This document shows positions 1 to 13,499 of a DNA stretch of 64,000 bases, in pieces. The stretch spans positions 5,394,001 through 5,458,000 of the forward strand of contig CM036632.1 in assembly GCA_020746105.1 (NCBI GenBank). The letters run 5' to 3'. The stretch's first letter is position 1. Every line of letters starts with the position of its first letter. Under the pieces are notes generated by a model. The model was not told where the DNA came from and made no database searches. It worked only from the letters and a program-made list of their open reading frames with translations. Source of the stretch: Trogon surrucura. Its lineage: Eukaryota > Chordata > Aves > Trogoniformes > Trogonidae. Both the position numbers and the translations under genes were made by a program.

Positions 1-3000
1 TTGGGGGAGACATCACGTGTTTAGGTCATTAGAAGGTGCATCTGTATTGTGCAGGTACATCAGCTGCTCGTACCTTCTGCATCGTGTTTCAGAAGTGCTG
101 CTAGAGGATATTATGTGATGATCTAATACAGCCTGTGTTCAGAAATTGAAAACTTCTAAAGATACAGCAATGGTATTTTCTTCACATAAACAAATTTTGT
201 TATGTATATCTGGAGCCAATCTGATTTGCTCATGTTCAACTAACAGCTTTTCCTCCAATTTACTTCTTGACTTAAGTGAGTATTAATCATAAACTGAATC
301 ATTAGTAACTAATTTGATTCCGGGAAAAAGTTGTAAAGATTTGACATATGCCATAAAATGTGCACTAATTCTTCCGTGGACGTGAGGCAGGTGTTTTTGC
401 ACAAGAAGTCTTTTGCATAGCCTTGATTGTTGATTTTGTTTGTGTGTTTAGCATCCTTGATGTACGCAAGAAGACAGAGGCAGAAACTTCCCTCTTGCTG
501 CTTTTTGGGTGTTTCTGTTCTTACCCTCAGTAAGCTGAAAAGCCCTACTGAATTAGTAATCATGGGTAGCATCTTTGAGACTGCACTGACAAAGAGGGTG
601 CAGTAGTCATGCTTTCTTTTAAGGTGGCAGAGCTCATGTATGTTGTTATTGGAAATGAAATAATAGGGCCAAGTTTCAAAAATGATACTTGCAAGCAGAA
701 TAGGAACATCTTTTTGGAATAAATTGAGGAGCGGGATTGTGGAGTGGCCAGAAATTCTAGCTGAATGATTTGATCTTGTTACCTTTGGTCTTCTCTTCAT
801 CTCTAAACCAATTTTTTTTTTGTGCTTGTCGTATCGCATGCTTTTATGTTGATTGTGGAAGCTTTTTTGAACAACCTAAGGTGAATGGTAAGGATGCTGG
901 TAAAGTATTTTTAAATGAGAGATGGGAACAGGGTAAGTAGCAGGATGACAGCCCTGGGCTTCAGGAGAGAAATGTATGATCTGTCCATGAACTGCTCGGA
1001 GGAATCCCACGGGCTGCGCTCCTGGAGAGAAGGAGGATCCAGGAGAACTGGGGAAGGTTGGGGTAGGCAGTCTCCAGAGCAGCTTTCAAACCTCGACTGT
1101 TGTGCAAGTCTGAATCTGTCTGGTGCTGGTAGTAGAATATATTGAAAATAGAATCATCTCATGTAGCGTTCACTGGAAAGATAAAGCTGGGTTTGATGAA
1201 GATTGTACTAAGTCAGGAGAGTGCTGTCCGGGTTTATTGTAGAGCACTTAGAGAGAAAGGTATTTTATTAATGTAATGATGTTTCATAAATGAAAGCAGA
1301 AGAACCAAGTATAGCAACAGATCTGTGACTTCATCTTAAACTTTTTTTTAAATTTAGAATAATAAAAATAGCTCTGATAGTCTTTCCTGACACATCACAA
1401 CGGACTTTTATCCAGAGATGGGACAAATTCAACAACGAGTGTTGTATGCTTAAATACTGCTGTGCGAACCGACCTGTTCTCATCTTTTTATATTCTTGAG
1501 GACTTAACTTCAAACTAAAAATTCTGTAATTCTGCATGTGGTGGATTGAGTGTCCTTTGGATGGTCTTTCTGGTATGTGGAACACAGGAAAGGCTCAATT
1601 TCAACTTGAGTGCCTCCAAGTTCTCCAGAAGGTTCTACATCATGGATGTGTTGCCGTGTGGAAGCAGAAATTCATCACTAACTTTCTGCTATTTGCCTTC
1701 TCTTTCTCTGGTGATATGTGGCAGGGAGAGACTTCTTCCGTCTTTATCGTGTCTTTTCTTTTGACAACCATTTCTGTGATTCTATCGTATTCTAGTCACT
1801 TTGATGAAGTTGTACCTGGAAGTAGAAAAGCTGATAGTCCGTTTTGTTCTCCAGAACTTGGCAGTTCATTAATACAGAGGCAAACCAATGATTTTAGTTT
1901 GCAGCACAGTAGATTTTTTTTGGTACTGTGGTTCTGCTCTTTATTGCCACGTGGCTTTAGTGAAAGTAAAATGTAAATAAATAGGAGTGTGCATAATTTT
2001 GTGGTCAAATATTAATTAAAAGACTGATGAATATTTTGGTCTTACACATTTAATCATCATTCTCCTTCAGATGTATGCAATGAATATATTTCCTAAATAA
2101 TGTTTTTCTTCTGGCAAACTGATTTTTCCACTCGTTTTTAATGAAGCATGACTGCAGTGCTTCACGTTTTGTCTAATGGTTTGAGCGTAACGTTCTTGAT
2201 GTCAGTGCAGTTTTGAGGAAATATTTTGTTGGCTTAATATTGCAGAGGCAGTGGAGGGAGAACAAAGAAAGGAACGTCGTTTTGTCTGCATGAATTAACC
2301 AGCACTCTGGTGACAGTGTAAAAAGAAGGTGTTCACTGAGTGACAGCTGGTATTAATATCAAGTCTACGAACTTGTAGGCTATTTTAAGGTAATAGCTTA
2401 ATTTTTGAAATGTTTAACATGGGAGGAAATCTGTGTATGTGGGCTGTCGTCACGAAGGCTGGAAGTTCTTAGGTGTAGATACACATCCTTTTCTGTTCTA
2501 TTCTCTGCTAGGTGAGGTTGAGGAGGTTACTGCCTGCCGTGTTCCCAAACTACAAATTGCTGGGCTTTTGCCATCCCCTGGCTCAGCAGCTGCTGGGGGA
2601 GCATCTTGTCCTGCTGCTTTGATGATGGGCTGGGCCCTCTGAAGCTGGTGACCTGCTGGCCCGGGGTCTGTGGGTGACTTGTGTGGGGAAGAGTTTGATG
2701 GGCAGGAGATGTTGGGAGCTCTTGGGCCAGCCAGGAGCTGGGCGAGGGTGTACCCGTGACAGAGAGAGCAGGGGGAGGGACCATCTTCACTTCTTCTCTT
2801 CATTTATTCCTCATCAACCCACTTGGGCTCAGGATGCTGCAGAATGAGAGCAGCAGTCAGAAGCAGGTGACGAGAGTGTGAAAGACTGGGAAAGCAGTTG
2901 TGCTGGAAAACCAAAGATTGGACGTGTTTACCTTGAGAAGTACTTGAATAAGAGGTGACAGGTTGAAAGCGTGGAGTCTAATGAATGAGTGGTTTAGCGA

Positions 3001-6000
3001 AGTTGTTTGGGAGCTGCTGTTCCCCTTGTCTGTGCAATGCAAGAACAAAGGTGTTCAGTGAAGCTGAAAGGTGGTAAATTAAAAACTGATAAAAGAAAAT
3101 ACATTTTCAAGCAATGGAAAAAGCAATGGGATTCATTTCCATCAGAAAATTGGCAAGGTGAGGGATTTATCAGGGTTCAGAAAGACCGGATATTTATATA
3201 ATCAATAAATATATCCAGAGGAGTTGTCAGGGAGAGCTTGTTTTTCAAAAGTATTTATTAAATGTCATTTTTCCGGAGTTGGGAAGCCCAAGGTGAAGGT
3301 TCAACTGGAATGGTGGTAAAGCACCATAATATTTTACCTGCTTGGGGTGGTCCTTGTACCTGGTTCTTAAACACCTGATTCTGTTCTTCCCCATATCTGC
3401 GTCTCAGGAGAAAAGGGATCCCAGGCACAGGGGGTGGCTCACGGGCTTCTCTGCTGGCCTGCATTGTCATTTATACGGGATTTGAGTGCCAGCGTATGAT
3501 AAACCTCTGCTTCCAGAGCACCGAGGCGGCACATTTTCTTCTTTAAATGCAGAAAACTCTCTCAGAAGTGCAGTTCACCAGGCTGAGGAGTAGCCGAGCT
3601 GTGTGGTGTTTACGTGCTGTCTGAGAGCAAACCCCGAAGATGGCTCCTGATTAAGCTAATGAGACTTGTGTGGGTGTTGTCTGAGCTGTGCTCTGGGTTC
3701 AGAGAATGAACTGATACTAAAAAAAGCCAAGGAAGTTTTGCTTGGTGCAGTTTGTGTTAATGTTTTTGGTTGGCTTGTATACTCAACGTGTTAAAATAAT
3801 TGTTCATTCGTATTTTCAAAGGGTGCAAGGTAAAACATGCAGCGCACATCATGCGGGTAATGTGAAATGTGTGTTGTGTAATGTGCAGTTTGTATTTTGA
3901 CCACATCCAAGTAAATCGATTTTAGTTCAAAGTAAAGGCTTATTATTGCTTTGCCCTAGATAAATCTTTGGGTGGGATGGAACAAACTGTCCCTTAAGGT
4001 AGCCCAGTCTTACTGTTGGAAGCACGGCTTGGGTGAGAAATGGCCCTTTATGGTTATTATAATTTCAAGAAGAGTTTCTTCCTGTGTTTGTTTTTTTTTT
4101 TGTTTGCCTTATAGATGGTTTATGTAGTATGGAAGTTGCACACTGTGCCTCCTATGCTTCACAAAATGCTTTATGGTTTTTGGTCAACACCTGGAGCATC
4201 AGGGCCGGGTGGGTGCTGGATGTGGTGGTGCACGCGCGAGCGATTTGGGGTTTTTACCCTCTGTATTCTGCGTCAGGGTGGATCTATGGATGCCGTGGGC
4301 TTCTGGGCACTTCCCTTGTAGGTCTGGCACAGTGATTGAAGGAAGTTTCCCACAGTTGTTCGGGTTAACTCCAACGCACAGTGGGCAGAAAGACCTTTGG
4401 TACAGATGCTTTCAGCCCCAGGGTTTGCAAATTTGCTCAGCCGTGATGTGAGGATTTGCAGTGCAGGTGCTGCGGGTGTCTGGGGGCTTCTCGTGTGCCA
4501 AGGTTCCCGTTCCTTAACCCGCTTGCCTGAGACAGTCCTATTGCAGCAGATACACAGACAGACCTTTCCGTCTTTGTGCTGCCTCTTCTTCCGAAGGAGG
4601 CGTCGCTGGGCTGTGAGGATGAGGAGCTGCGTGTCCCCTCTGCCCATGAGAGTCCTTTAAGGATAATGCAGATGTGCTCTGGCTGACCTAGGAGGTAGCT
4701 GGGTGTATAATTTCTGCAACTCTTATTGAAGTCACTGATCTTTTATACCCTGGAGGTGGTAGTGAGAATGTTTTATGAATTAAGTAAAATATGGGAAATT
4801 ATTAATATTTTCCAATATAACAGTCAGGTGATGTATATGCTGAACCATTTGCTAAAAGCCCTTCGTCCTTGCCTTTTTCCAAAGCCCCGGCTGCCATGTT
4901 TCTGGGGTTGTTAACACATCACAAGGGGACCAGCGATTATCACGTTTCAAATTCAGTGCAGTATGTGCTGTGTTGAACTGATCCGATGAAGTCAGGCTCT
5001 GATTTTTTCTGTACTCTCAAAATCTGATGCGGGAGATTTTCACTCCTGCTTCGGTTCTGGTTTAGCGTGAACACCCAAGGAACAGAGCCTGGATGGTGCT
5101 GCAGTTCCTCCTCCTTTATTTTTGCAGAGACAACTGCACTGGTTTAGAGCAGAGTTCGTTTTACTTTTCTCTTAAGTTAATGATATTTAAGCGGTTAAAA
5201 CTGCAGGAAACTGGTTATTAAGAGATTTAGAGGCCAGTATCTGGGTTACTTTGGAAGGCAGGAGGAAAAAGAAAGAAATCCAAGGGTGAGGAATAAACAC
5301 AGGGCTGAATTTTTATGTGCTGTAGACACTGGCAGAATCTGATGCGCTCTCACAAAAACTTTCTTTTCAGGGCTGAACAAGGCTTTTTCCTTTTTTTTTT
5401 TTTTTTTTTTTAAGATAGATGAATAAAATATTACTTTTTTTTTGGTTGCCAGTAAATAAAGATGAATACATTTCCCTGTCAGTTGTGTGCCTTCTCTCTG
5501 CCAGTGATGGTAATCTAGTGGCTAGGTTGAAGAAGGTATATGGCATTATTTTTTTTTTTTTTAAAAGAAATAACCATTTTTCAAATGCACACCCTGTCAG
5601 ATGCCCGTGTCGGGCAGAGAGGGGCCCTGTGCTGAGGCAGGTGAATAAGGCAGCTTCACTTTTGTGCAAGATTGCCACTACTTGAGCAGTGGGGCTCAGA
5701 GGAATAGTAGAAAAAAGGGTTTTTGTGTTTAGTGAGGGTTTTTTGTGAGTGAGGAGATGAAAAATACTCTGAGATAGAAAAGCAAACTTGTGCTACAGAG
5801 AGGCAGTGGTGAGCGTTCCAGTAGAAGGGAGTTAAATGAAGAAAAGTCGTAAAATTATTTCACGGCAGCAGGCGGTTAGGAAACATAACTAAACATGTTA
5901 AACTCACTGTGAAGCAAGAGGACCCCAGGGGTATTTTAGTCAGATAATATTTAGTTTGTTGCAGTGTCAGTTGTATGATTGCTTGTCAGTTGGCATATGT

Positions 6001-9000
6001 ATGTGCTATAAGCAAAATGAGGCTTTTAGAGACCATGCACAATTTTCCGGAAGATGGTAAGCAGGGGATTTATCAGAGACAGATTAAAAGAGTTCCAGTG
6101 GATTTGTTTGCTCTGGTCTATTGCCAGGGTACAAGACAAGCTGCGTTCTCTGCAGAGAAGGGGTAGAGGTGAGGGGTGAGAGCTAGAAAGGAAGAACTGT
6201 AAGTCTGGAGAAAAACTTACGGAGTATAAGAGCAGGTGGGTTGCACAGGTTTTTGTAGATGTACATTTGAAGCTGCCTGCTGAACGTTTGCCAAAAGAGC
6301 GGTCAGATTGCAGAGTCTCCAAAGTTTAAGAAGTTCCCATTTGGGAAGCTAAGAATGTCTCTGAATGCCTTCTTCTGTCACCTAAAATTAGCCTTGATTG
6401 TCTTTCTCTGGCTCACTACATGGTTGCATCCTCTTCTCACCAGGGTTTCCCTTGGTGGCTGCTTCCTCCAGACTTCCAGCCTTGGATGGAGAGTTCAACC
6501 TTAATTTTACGGTACCTTTCCTAGGAAGACAATTGCTACTGTATTAGAGTATCAGGAACAGTGATGAAAACCATCAGTTGTAGAGAGATGGTGAGAGAGG
6601 TAGGGATGCTTAATTCCCCACTCGCTGTGTGCCCATGGTTACAGAGTACATCACATCAGTCTTGCTGACCTCTCTCCCACCTATTTGGGTTACACACGGA
6701 TGGAGGTACTTCAGCTTATAAAGAATGTTTTATTTTTGTTGGAGAAGCCTTGGTTGCAGGGCACAATATATCCGAAGGGCTTCTTTATAGGTTAAATCCA
6801 TCTTTAGACTCCTGTGATAGCCTCCTGTTGGCTTGAGGGGCATAAACGCAAGCAGAGGTTTGATATAGAGAAAGTCACTTTCAAGAGGTAGGGATATTTT
6901 GAAAAACTGTTCCCTAATGTTCTTGTCAGTGCAAGAGTAGTGAAATCTGCTGGATGTTTTTATGGAGTTAACAGGCTTTTTTGTAAATGCTGTTTTAATT
7001 GAAGTTTTGAGTAGAAAGTCAATGGTGTGTATATACATATGTGTCTGCAGTCAGTTCTAATTTGCAAAGTAATGTGAAAATAGGTCAGCTACAGAGAGAA
7101 ATGTTGGGAAATGGCTGTAGCTGAGAAGGAAGCTATTTGGAGGTCTGGGAATAGAAAAAAAAATGGTTTAAAGATGATTAGTACAAAAGTTAAGGATGGT
7201 AAGAGAAAGGGGAGCATTTTCTTTCTGGTGCTGGTAGATCCAGCTGTAGACAAGGAGGTTTTGAGAAGTTTCTGGTAATTTAATTTTTGCTGGTTTTGTT
7301 TGGCATAAAACTCCTGGGTTTTTCATCTGTTCTAGAAGACTCAGTTCTCATCAGCAGGGCTCCAAGAGGGTCGGGAGCTGAGGGGAGGTAGCTCCCGTAG
7401 ATGTGTTCCTGTAATAAAAGTCTGACCCGATGTGCCTTTAGCCACAGCTCTGCCTTCAAAACCCCTCTTTCTGGGGTCTTGCTCTCACTTCATTTCCACT
7501 TTTTCTCCCCTCCCTGTTTTCTGGAAAGCAGCGGGACGTGAATGTAGCCTTTGAAGAGAGAAGCCTAATTACAAAGTAAGGCTGAGCAACGTATCAGCGC
7601 AGCATCGACTCCTCCAGCCAGCGGGTTGGGGCAGAACCCACTCGTTGTCAGTAGCCCCGTGCTAATGCTTTTCCGTGGTGTTTAGGGCAGCTGCTGGTGT
7701 CTCCACAATCTTGTAGCGGGATTTGCATGTATTCCATGAGGAAGATGCCGTCGGGCAGCTTCGAGAAGGGCCAGATGCCAAGCAATGCCGCGACCTGTTG
7801 GTGGTACCCAGGGTCTGTGCTGCTGCACAGCGTGCAGGGCTCTGTGCTTGGCTGTCATCAGTTTCATCACCTCCATAGAACTTCATTTCCTGAAATTACA
7901 GCCATGTTGTTGAATTGTAATCTTCCTCTTTGATAAACACATCACTGAAGGTGAGATTTATCACAGTTATTGTTTGTCTTTATTCGGTAGACAAGTTGCC
8001 TGTCAAAGAAGGGAATTAGACTGGCTTGGTATTATTCATATTAAGGCTCAGTTGATCGTTCTTGCTAATTCTCCTCTAGCTGCTTGAAATTTCCCTGTAA
8101 ATGTTTTCTTCAGGTATTTTATGACATACCAAAATTTTGGTTTATAGTTGCCAGACTATATTCTCATCCATCCTTCTTTTGGAAGATTGGATCTATTCCT
8201 CTGTTTTCTTTTCAGGGCCTCTTCTGCCATTTGTGGGTTCACCAAAGAGAGTTGCTTGTAGACCGAGATTACTGTGACTCATTTCTGAAGTATCCTAAAG
8301 ACGTATTTTGTCAATCGGACCTGACACATTCCAATATATTTAAGTATTCTTCAGTTATTTCTGACCGTATTTTGGCTTATGTTCCCACACCTCACGCTGC
8401 TAATTTTACCAATGTTAAACACCTGGTCAGTCCCTTTTACCATCTCTCTTTTTCTCTATTTGTATCACTTAAAGCAGGAAGGCACAGATCTCTGTTACAC
8501 AGTCATCTTTCTCTTTTAGTTGTGTTTTTACGAGGAATAGTTAGCTAAATTATACCTGATTGCAGATATCATCTGTTTGATGTTGAAGCTCCATATCTTT
8601 CTTCAATCTTGAAATTTTCTCTTATTACAACTAATTTGGGGTTAGAAGTCTGGAGAGGAAGAGGAGGGGGAAATCTTGCCACTGATTTCCTATAATGAAG
8701 CAGTCTATTAACATTCTCCAAAAATTATCATTAATTAAACAAAAAGCTCATCTAGTGCTAGGAAGAGGAATATTTCTGTACCGTCAGAAAAGCACCGAGT
8801 GGGAAATATCATTATGATTCCACTTTAAAGAGCCTGTCTCTTCTGCCAGGCTCTAACTCGGGCAGAAGTGAGAGAGCAAGTGAGCTGTGCGTTTGGACTG
8901 GGGATTAATAGTTGAAGTTCACTCGTGTGGAAATAAAGCAGATTTTACTGTGACTAGAATCTGTCATTAAAAAGCCATTATCGGAACCGACCGGCACAAT

Positions 9001-12000
9001 TCCTGCTCTTTCATTGCTAATGACAAAACAATCTGTTCTTTAAAAAACAACAACCCTATATTTTCTTTCAGAGAATGGTGCAGGAGACTTACCAGAACAG
9101 GATCCGGGTGAAGAGAGGCAGTTGAAAGATTTATTGATCAATAAACCAGACAATTACAGCTTGTTTATAAAAGGAAAACGAAAAAAAACCGCCCAACCAC
9201 CAAAGCCAAACCTCAGGCCTGCAAGCAACGCTGAGACTCTAATAATGATAACTAACTCTGGCACCCAGCTTGAAACGATAAAAGTCGATAGGAAGATATA
9301 GGATTTCAATAAAATTATGACACTAGACAAACTTTACCCCAGGAACAAAATTTCCCTGGGTGTGTGACTGACTTCAGTTAGATTTGTAACTTTAATTTCT
9401 TTCTTATTGATTTTTCTTTTCTTCAACTAATTAGAAAGTCTGTGGTGAGTTGTGTGTATGTATGTTTGAGGAGGGGCTAACCAACAGCAACAGGAACAGG
9501 GCCTGAGTTTGTGTATATGTGTATGAGGTCAGATAGCTTTTTAAATTTTTTTGGCTACGTTTTCCTCTTTGGTTGCTTCCGATACACAGCTGGGAGTCAC
9601 TCTCACAGTCCTCAGTGTGCACGTATTTGAAGGTGCAAGAAGCCCTTGGAGATGCGGCTTCGGCCACCTGGGGTTGGTAGAAATGATGAGGATGGTTCTT
9701 ATGTGAACGGTTCTCAGGTCTTTCCCTAAAATTACCCCAAACAGTCCTGGAGGAGCCCACTTGTGTTACCGCTGTTTCTAAACCCCTCTGGTGACCCTCT
9801 GGTGTGTGGATGCTGGAGAAGGAGATTTTCCCTCAGCTTCCAGCTGCTCGCTAACCAGGACCGATTTTGGCTTCACACAGATGCAGTAGAGGAGCTGGTG
9901 GGAGAAGCTTTATCTTAGAGAAGGTGTTTTGCAGACGTTCCATCCTGTACTCTACTGTAGCAGATTAGCTCTAGTTTGTGGTTAAGATTATAAAACACAC
10001 TTTCTTTTCAGTTTCTTAGGCGATAGTAGGAGGCATATTTGTTTGGTGAATTGACTGTTCCTGGCAGAAGGAATGGAAGCTGTTCAACCTTTGAAAAACT
10101 TACTATCCTTCCTCTTTGAATTTCAGACTTACACCTCCTCAAACACAGCTGCAAGCTGCAGCTCCAGAGTTTGCTGTAGGGCATTAATTTTCCAGGTTTG
10201 TAATGAACATCAAAACCAATTGTTCTGCTTTTAGGGCATGTTTAGAGTAAGCTGCATTTCCGTTCTGGTGTTGATTTGAACTGGTCAAGGTAAAGCAAGA
10301 GCACCAGCATTAGGTCTGTGGTGAGTTAGCAGACTTGCACTGTGCTGGGTAAGTTCTGGAAATTCCCACAGGAACCGCTTTTTAGTAATTACGATGAATA
10401 CTCCTGAGAGAAAGCAGGAAGGCAGAGGTGTTGGAAATAGGTTAGAAGGGGCATCTGAAAGTCCCTGGGAGGTTTTTGATGGGGCTTGGGACTTGTGGGA
10501 TGAGGAGATATTGCAGCAATTACCAAATTAGGATTACATTTTAGAGAATCTTTTTAGACAGAGAACTTCTCAACAAGAACTTCTGTTTCCTGCCAAACTC
10601 ACAAGATCTTTAGGAGCGAGGGAAAAGCTTTCAGTAAGTGCTCTTGATGGGGAGAAATTTAAAAAATTGAGCTGGGGACCACTTGTTGGAAGCTGAGAAT
10701 AATTTCATTACAGTATTAATATTTAGAAATAATTAAAGAGGAGAACTAAACTCCAGAATCAAGTGTTTAATTGTATCACCCTTTATTTCAGCACCTTTTT
10801 TTCCCAATACAGCTTGCGCTGTGTTTACTGTGCGTGTTGTTTCTTGAGAAGTTTACTCTTCCTTTAAGAGAAGGGCTTTGAAGAGCCTGTGGTTGATTTA
10901 AAGGGAAAGACAGCTTGTAGGGATGATGTCCTGCTCCCATGCAGTCTTCCCATCCTAACATGAAAGCAGAAGTTTGTCCTTGCAGCTGAAGAGCTTGGCG
11001 AACTGCTGGGATCTTTCTGGGGATGGCTTGAACGACCTAATATTCAGCAGTTAATTGGAAGCCAAGCGTGATGGGAATTGCCAGGAGTCCTGTTTGCTGT
11101 TGAATAAAATGTTAAGGATTTTGGTACTGCCCTGCTGTAACGGAGAGAACACTGCAGTGTTAAACTATCACACTGATGAAAGATGCTTAGTAGAAAATTA
11201 GAATATTGGAGCAGCTAGGAATACAGAGAGAGAGAGGATGCTGTAATTGCAGATCTAATTGCAACAACATGCAAGGATCAAACCGATACCTTTGCTGAAC
11301 GCTGTCGTTACATTCTCTCCTGTGCTCTGGGCAGTGATTCTACAGGAGATGGGAACTGAAGTCGTCTCCCGAGCAAAAGCGATGTCCCTCCCGGAGACGG
11401 CGGTGGGCAGACTGGGCGTTGTGTCTGTGCGTGGTGGGGGGAGCAGGAGGATGGAGTGATCCCGTCCTGCTGCCTGTCTGCAAAACAAGTTCGTCACGAA
11501 GCAGGCCTGGTGTCACTGGGTTTGGGTTTTCTTCTGCAGTAACGTGGAAGAATTACCTTTCGTATGTCGTGTCCGGTGAATAATGCTTTCTAAACTGTGG
11601 CAAAACTGTTCTTCCCCTGGAAAAATATTTCTTTTCAGTCAGGCCTGAGCAAGGAGCTAGTAATATCTTCCAGTACTATTTATGTTAAAATCTGTTTTTC
11701 TTTATTATTTTATTAACTTGATTACTGTAGCCTCAGGCTGTCCTTTGGTCTTGGGGTCCTTTTACCTGCTGACCGACCCAACCATCCCGGCTGACCTTTC
11801 CGTCGTGACGTGCTCTGAGCACACACTGTCCCCCTGGCAGTGCCCCTGGTCTTATTTCCACACCTTGAATTTGAAGATTCCTTCCCTTCCCCCTGCGTAC
11901 ACTTGTTATCCGTGTTCAGTCTTTGACCTTTAGATTTTGAAGGAGGAGATAACCTTTGTATACAGATTTGCTCAGATGAGTGATTGCCATCACCTTCTCT

Positions 12001-13358
12001 ATCTCAAATACAGTCTTTTTTATTTGGCAGTGGGGACAGAAGGACTTCTTTTTTTCCTACCCGGGCAATTCCTGATTTCTCCGAGAGAGCAGGATCCCAG
12101 CGAAGCGTTTCGGCGTGGCCACGCTGGGCTTGTGAAGTGCTCGAGGTTCAGTGTGGGGGCAGTGGCCTGGCGGGGAAGTGACCCACACAGCTGTAAAGTT
12201 TTGTCAACTAGTACCATTCTGGCTTTTTGTAGTGGCAGAATTAACACCAGGGAAGGGGTTTGTCTGTGTTTCTTTACCAGGGCGAGGTAGCAAATTTCAG
12301 CAATAAGTGGAGGGAGCACTGTAAGATTTCCAAGGAGTATTTGTTCTTTGGTTTTATGCCAGGCACCTGCGCTGCTTTGACCCTGTTCTGTGGCCTCACA
12401 AACATCAGGGTTCTCCCGCGCGGTCAGAAAGATAAAACACTTCATCAGCTGGCTAATCCCTGTATGCATACTGCACTGAAAACGGTAATCTTCTTAGAAC
12501 AAGGCTGACTTTTAAAATTTTTCAGCCTTTTGTCCTCATTCCCCTTTTCTGTAAGTGCCTTGGAGGCAGGTGTTAGGTGCTCTCTGAAGTTGGAGATACA
12601 TTAGGAAATACTTCAACCAGGAGCCCCCCCAAAAAGTTCTTCCATTGGTTTTCAGCCCAAACTTTATACCTGGGCGTGCGAATGCTCTTGGGCAAGGGAG
12701 AGAGATCCTTCTGTTTGTCTTTCTTTGAAAATGCTTGGTTGTAATTGCCAGCAAATAGCAAAGTGAGCCAAACACCTCGTCTGTGAGATATTTACCTCTG
12801 AAAAAAATATTTATAAACTTTGAGTGTGTCAGTGTTTAAGGAGTGATAAGTCACGCGCCAGTTAGGGGACATTTGCTCTCAGCCACTTTGTTCGTTGTCA
12901 AATCTGTTTCATTTCTCTTGTGACAATTCTGTTCATTCATTGCTGGAACTCTTTGGCAGGAAAACGTCAAGTACTACACTAAATATTTTGCTGAAGAAAC
13001 TCATTCAGCGATGTTGAATTAGAAAAGTGTCTCCAAAAAGAAGGCAGCCTCTGTTTTCAGTTGCCATCTGCTTGTTAGAGTGTATGCCTGTTGCTTTCCT
13101 GCTAGGGATGTGTGGTTTTATATACACTAGACAGTCTTAATTTTTCACTTTTCAGGATGACAACATTTGTTTTCTTAGAACAGCATGGTCATCTGTGGCA
13201 TGATGCTGGTATGAAGATGATGAGAGTACGTCCATCAAAACTTCTTTGCCTTGTAAAAGGACAATGGGAAAAAGCGGAGAATATTGCTCTGAGAACCCTC
13301 TCCTTGGCGTGAGGTCAGGGGCTTTGTCCCTGAAGGTGTTTGCTGTTCTTCCCCACAG
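1..13358 (+). other. MAD1L1 intron (3' part, upstream of the 47-codon exon)
   Basis: This is non-coding intronic sequence ending in the acceptor at 13357-13358. The exon expected to precede it (encoding the residues before ERDGMR) was looked for and not seen, so it lies beyond the window start. The stretch is AT-leaning and CpG-poor with many stop codons. It includes a long chance antisense open frame at 309-839, a 22-T run at 5391-5412, an AT-rich block at about 8690-9060 that looks less random than its surroundings, and a candidate unannotated terminal exon at 9074-9301. No interspersed repeat was confidently recognised here. Confidence 0.85.
5391..5412. repeat. Poly-T run, 22 bp
   Basis: This is an uninterrupted run of 22 T. 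It is likely to be length-polymorphic and may be the reverse complement of an old poly-A tail, but no retroposed sequence was recognised beside it. Confidence 0.9.
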
Positions 13359-13499
13359 GAGCGTGATGGGATGCGAGCGATCCTGGAATCGTACGACAGC
13401 GAGCTGACCCCGTCGGAGCACTCGCCCCAGCTGAACCGGCGTATGCGCGAGGCCGAGGAGATGGTGCAGAAGCTGCACGCTCACAACACTGAGCTGGAG
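13359..13499 (+). CDS. MAD1L1: MAD1L1 internal coding exon, 47 codons (about human residues 407-453)
   Basis: This 141-bp exon has phase 0 at both ends. It reads from [18 protein letters not shown] to HAHNTELE with no stop. The acceptor is a good pyrimidine tract ending in ttccccacag (AG at 13357-13358) and the donor is gag|gtaataat. The protein matches human MAD1 almost residue for residue, with conservative changes such as Thr to Asn in [14 protein letters not shown]. It starts with a short hydrophilic linker holding two proline-directed sites, Thr-Pro (exon residues 17-18) and Ser-Pro (exon residues 22-23, aligned with human Ser428). It then re-enters heptad-patterned coiled coil from [10 protein letters not shown] onward. 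The exon is more CpG-rich than its surroundings, as expected of conserved coding sequence. The frame stays open past the donor to a stop at 13575-13577, so retention of the following intron would truncate the protein. I see no alternative identity. Confidence 0.97.

Noticed and set aside
309-839. Open frame of 176 codons on the minus strand
   Set aside because: It starts without a clear promoter or splice context, its composition looks random, and no family is recognisable. About one frame of this length is expected by chance in six frames of 64 kb.
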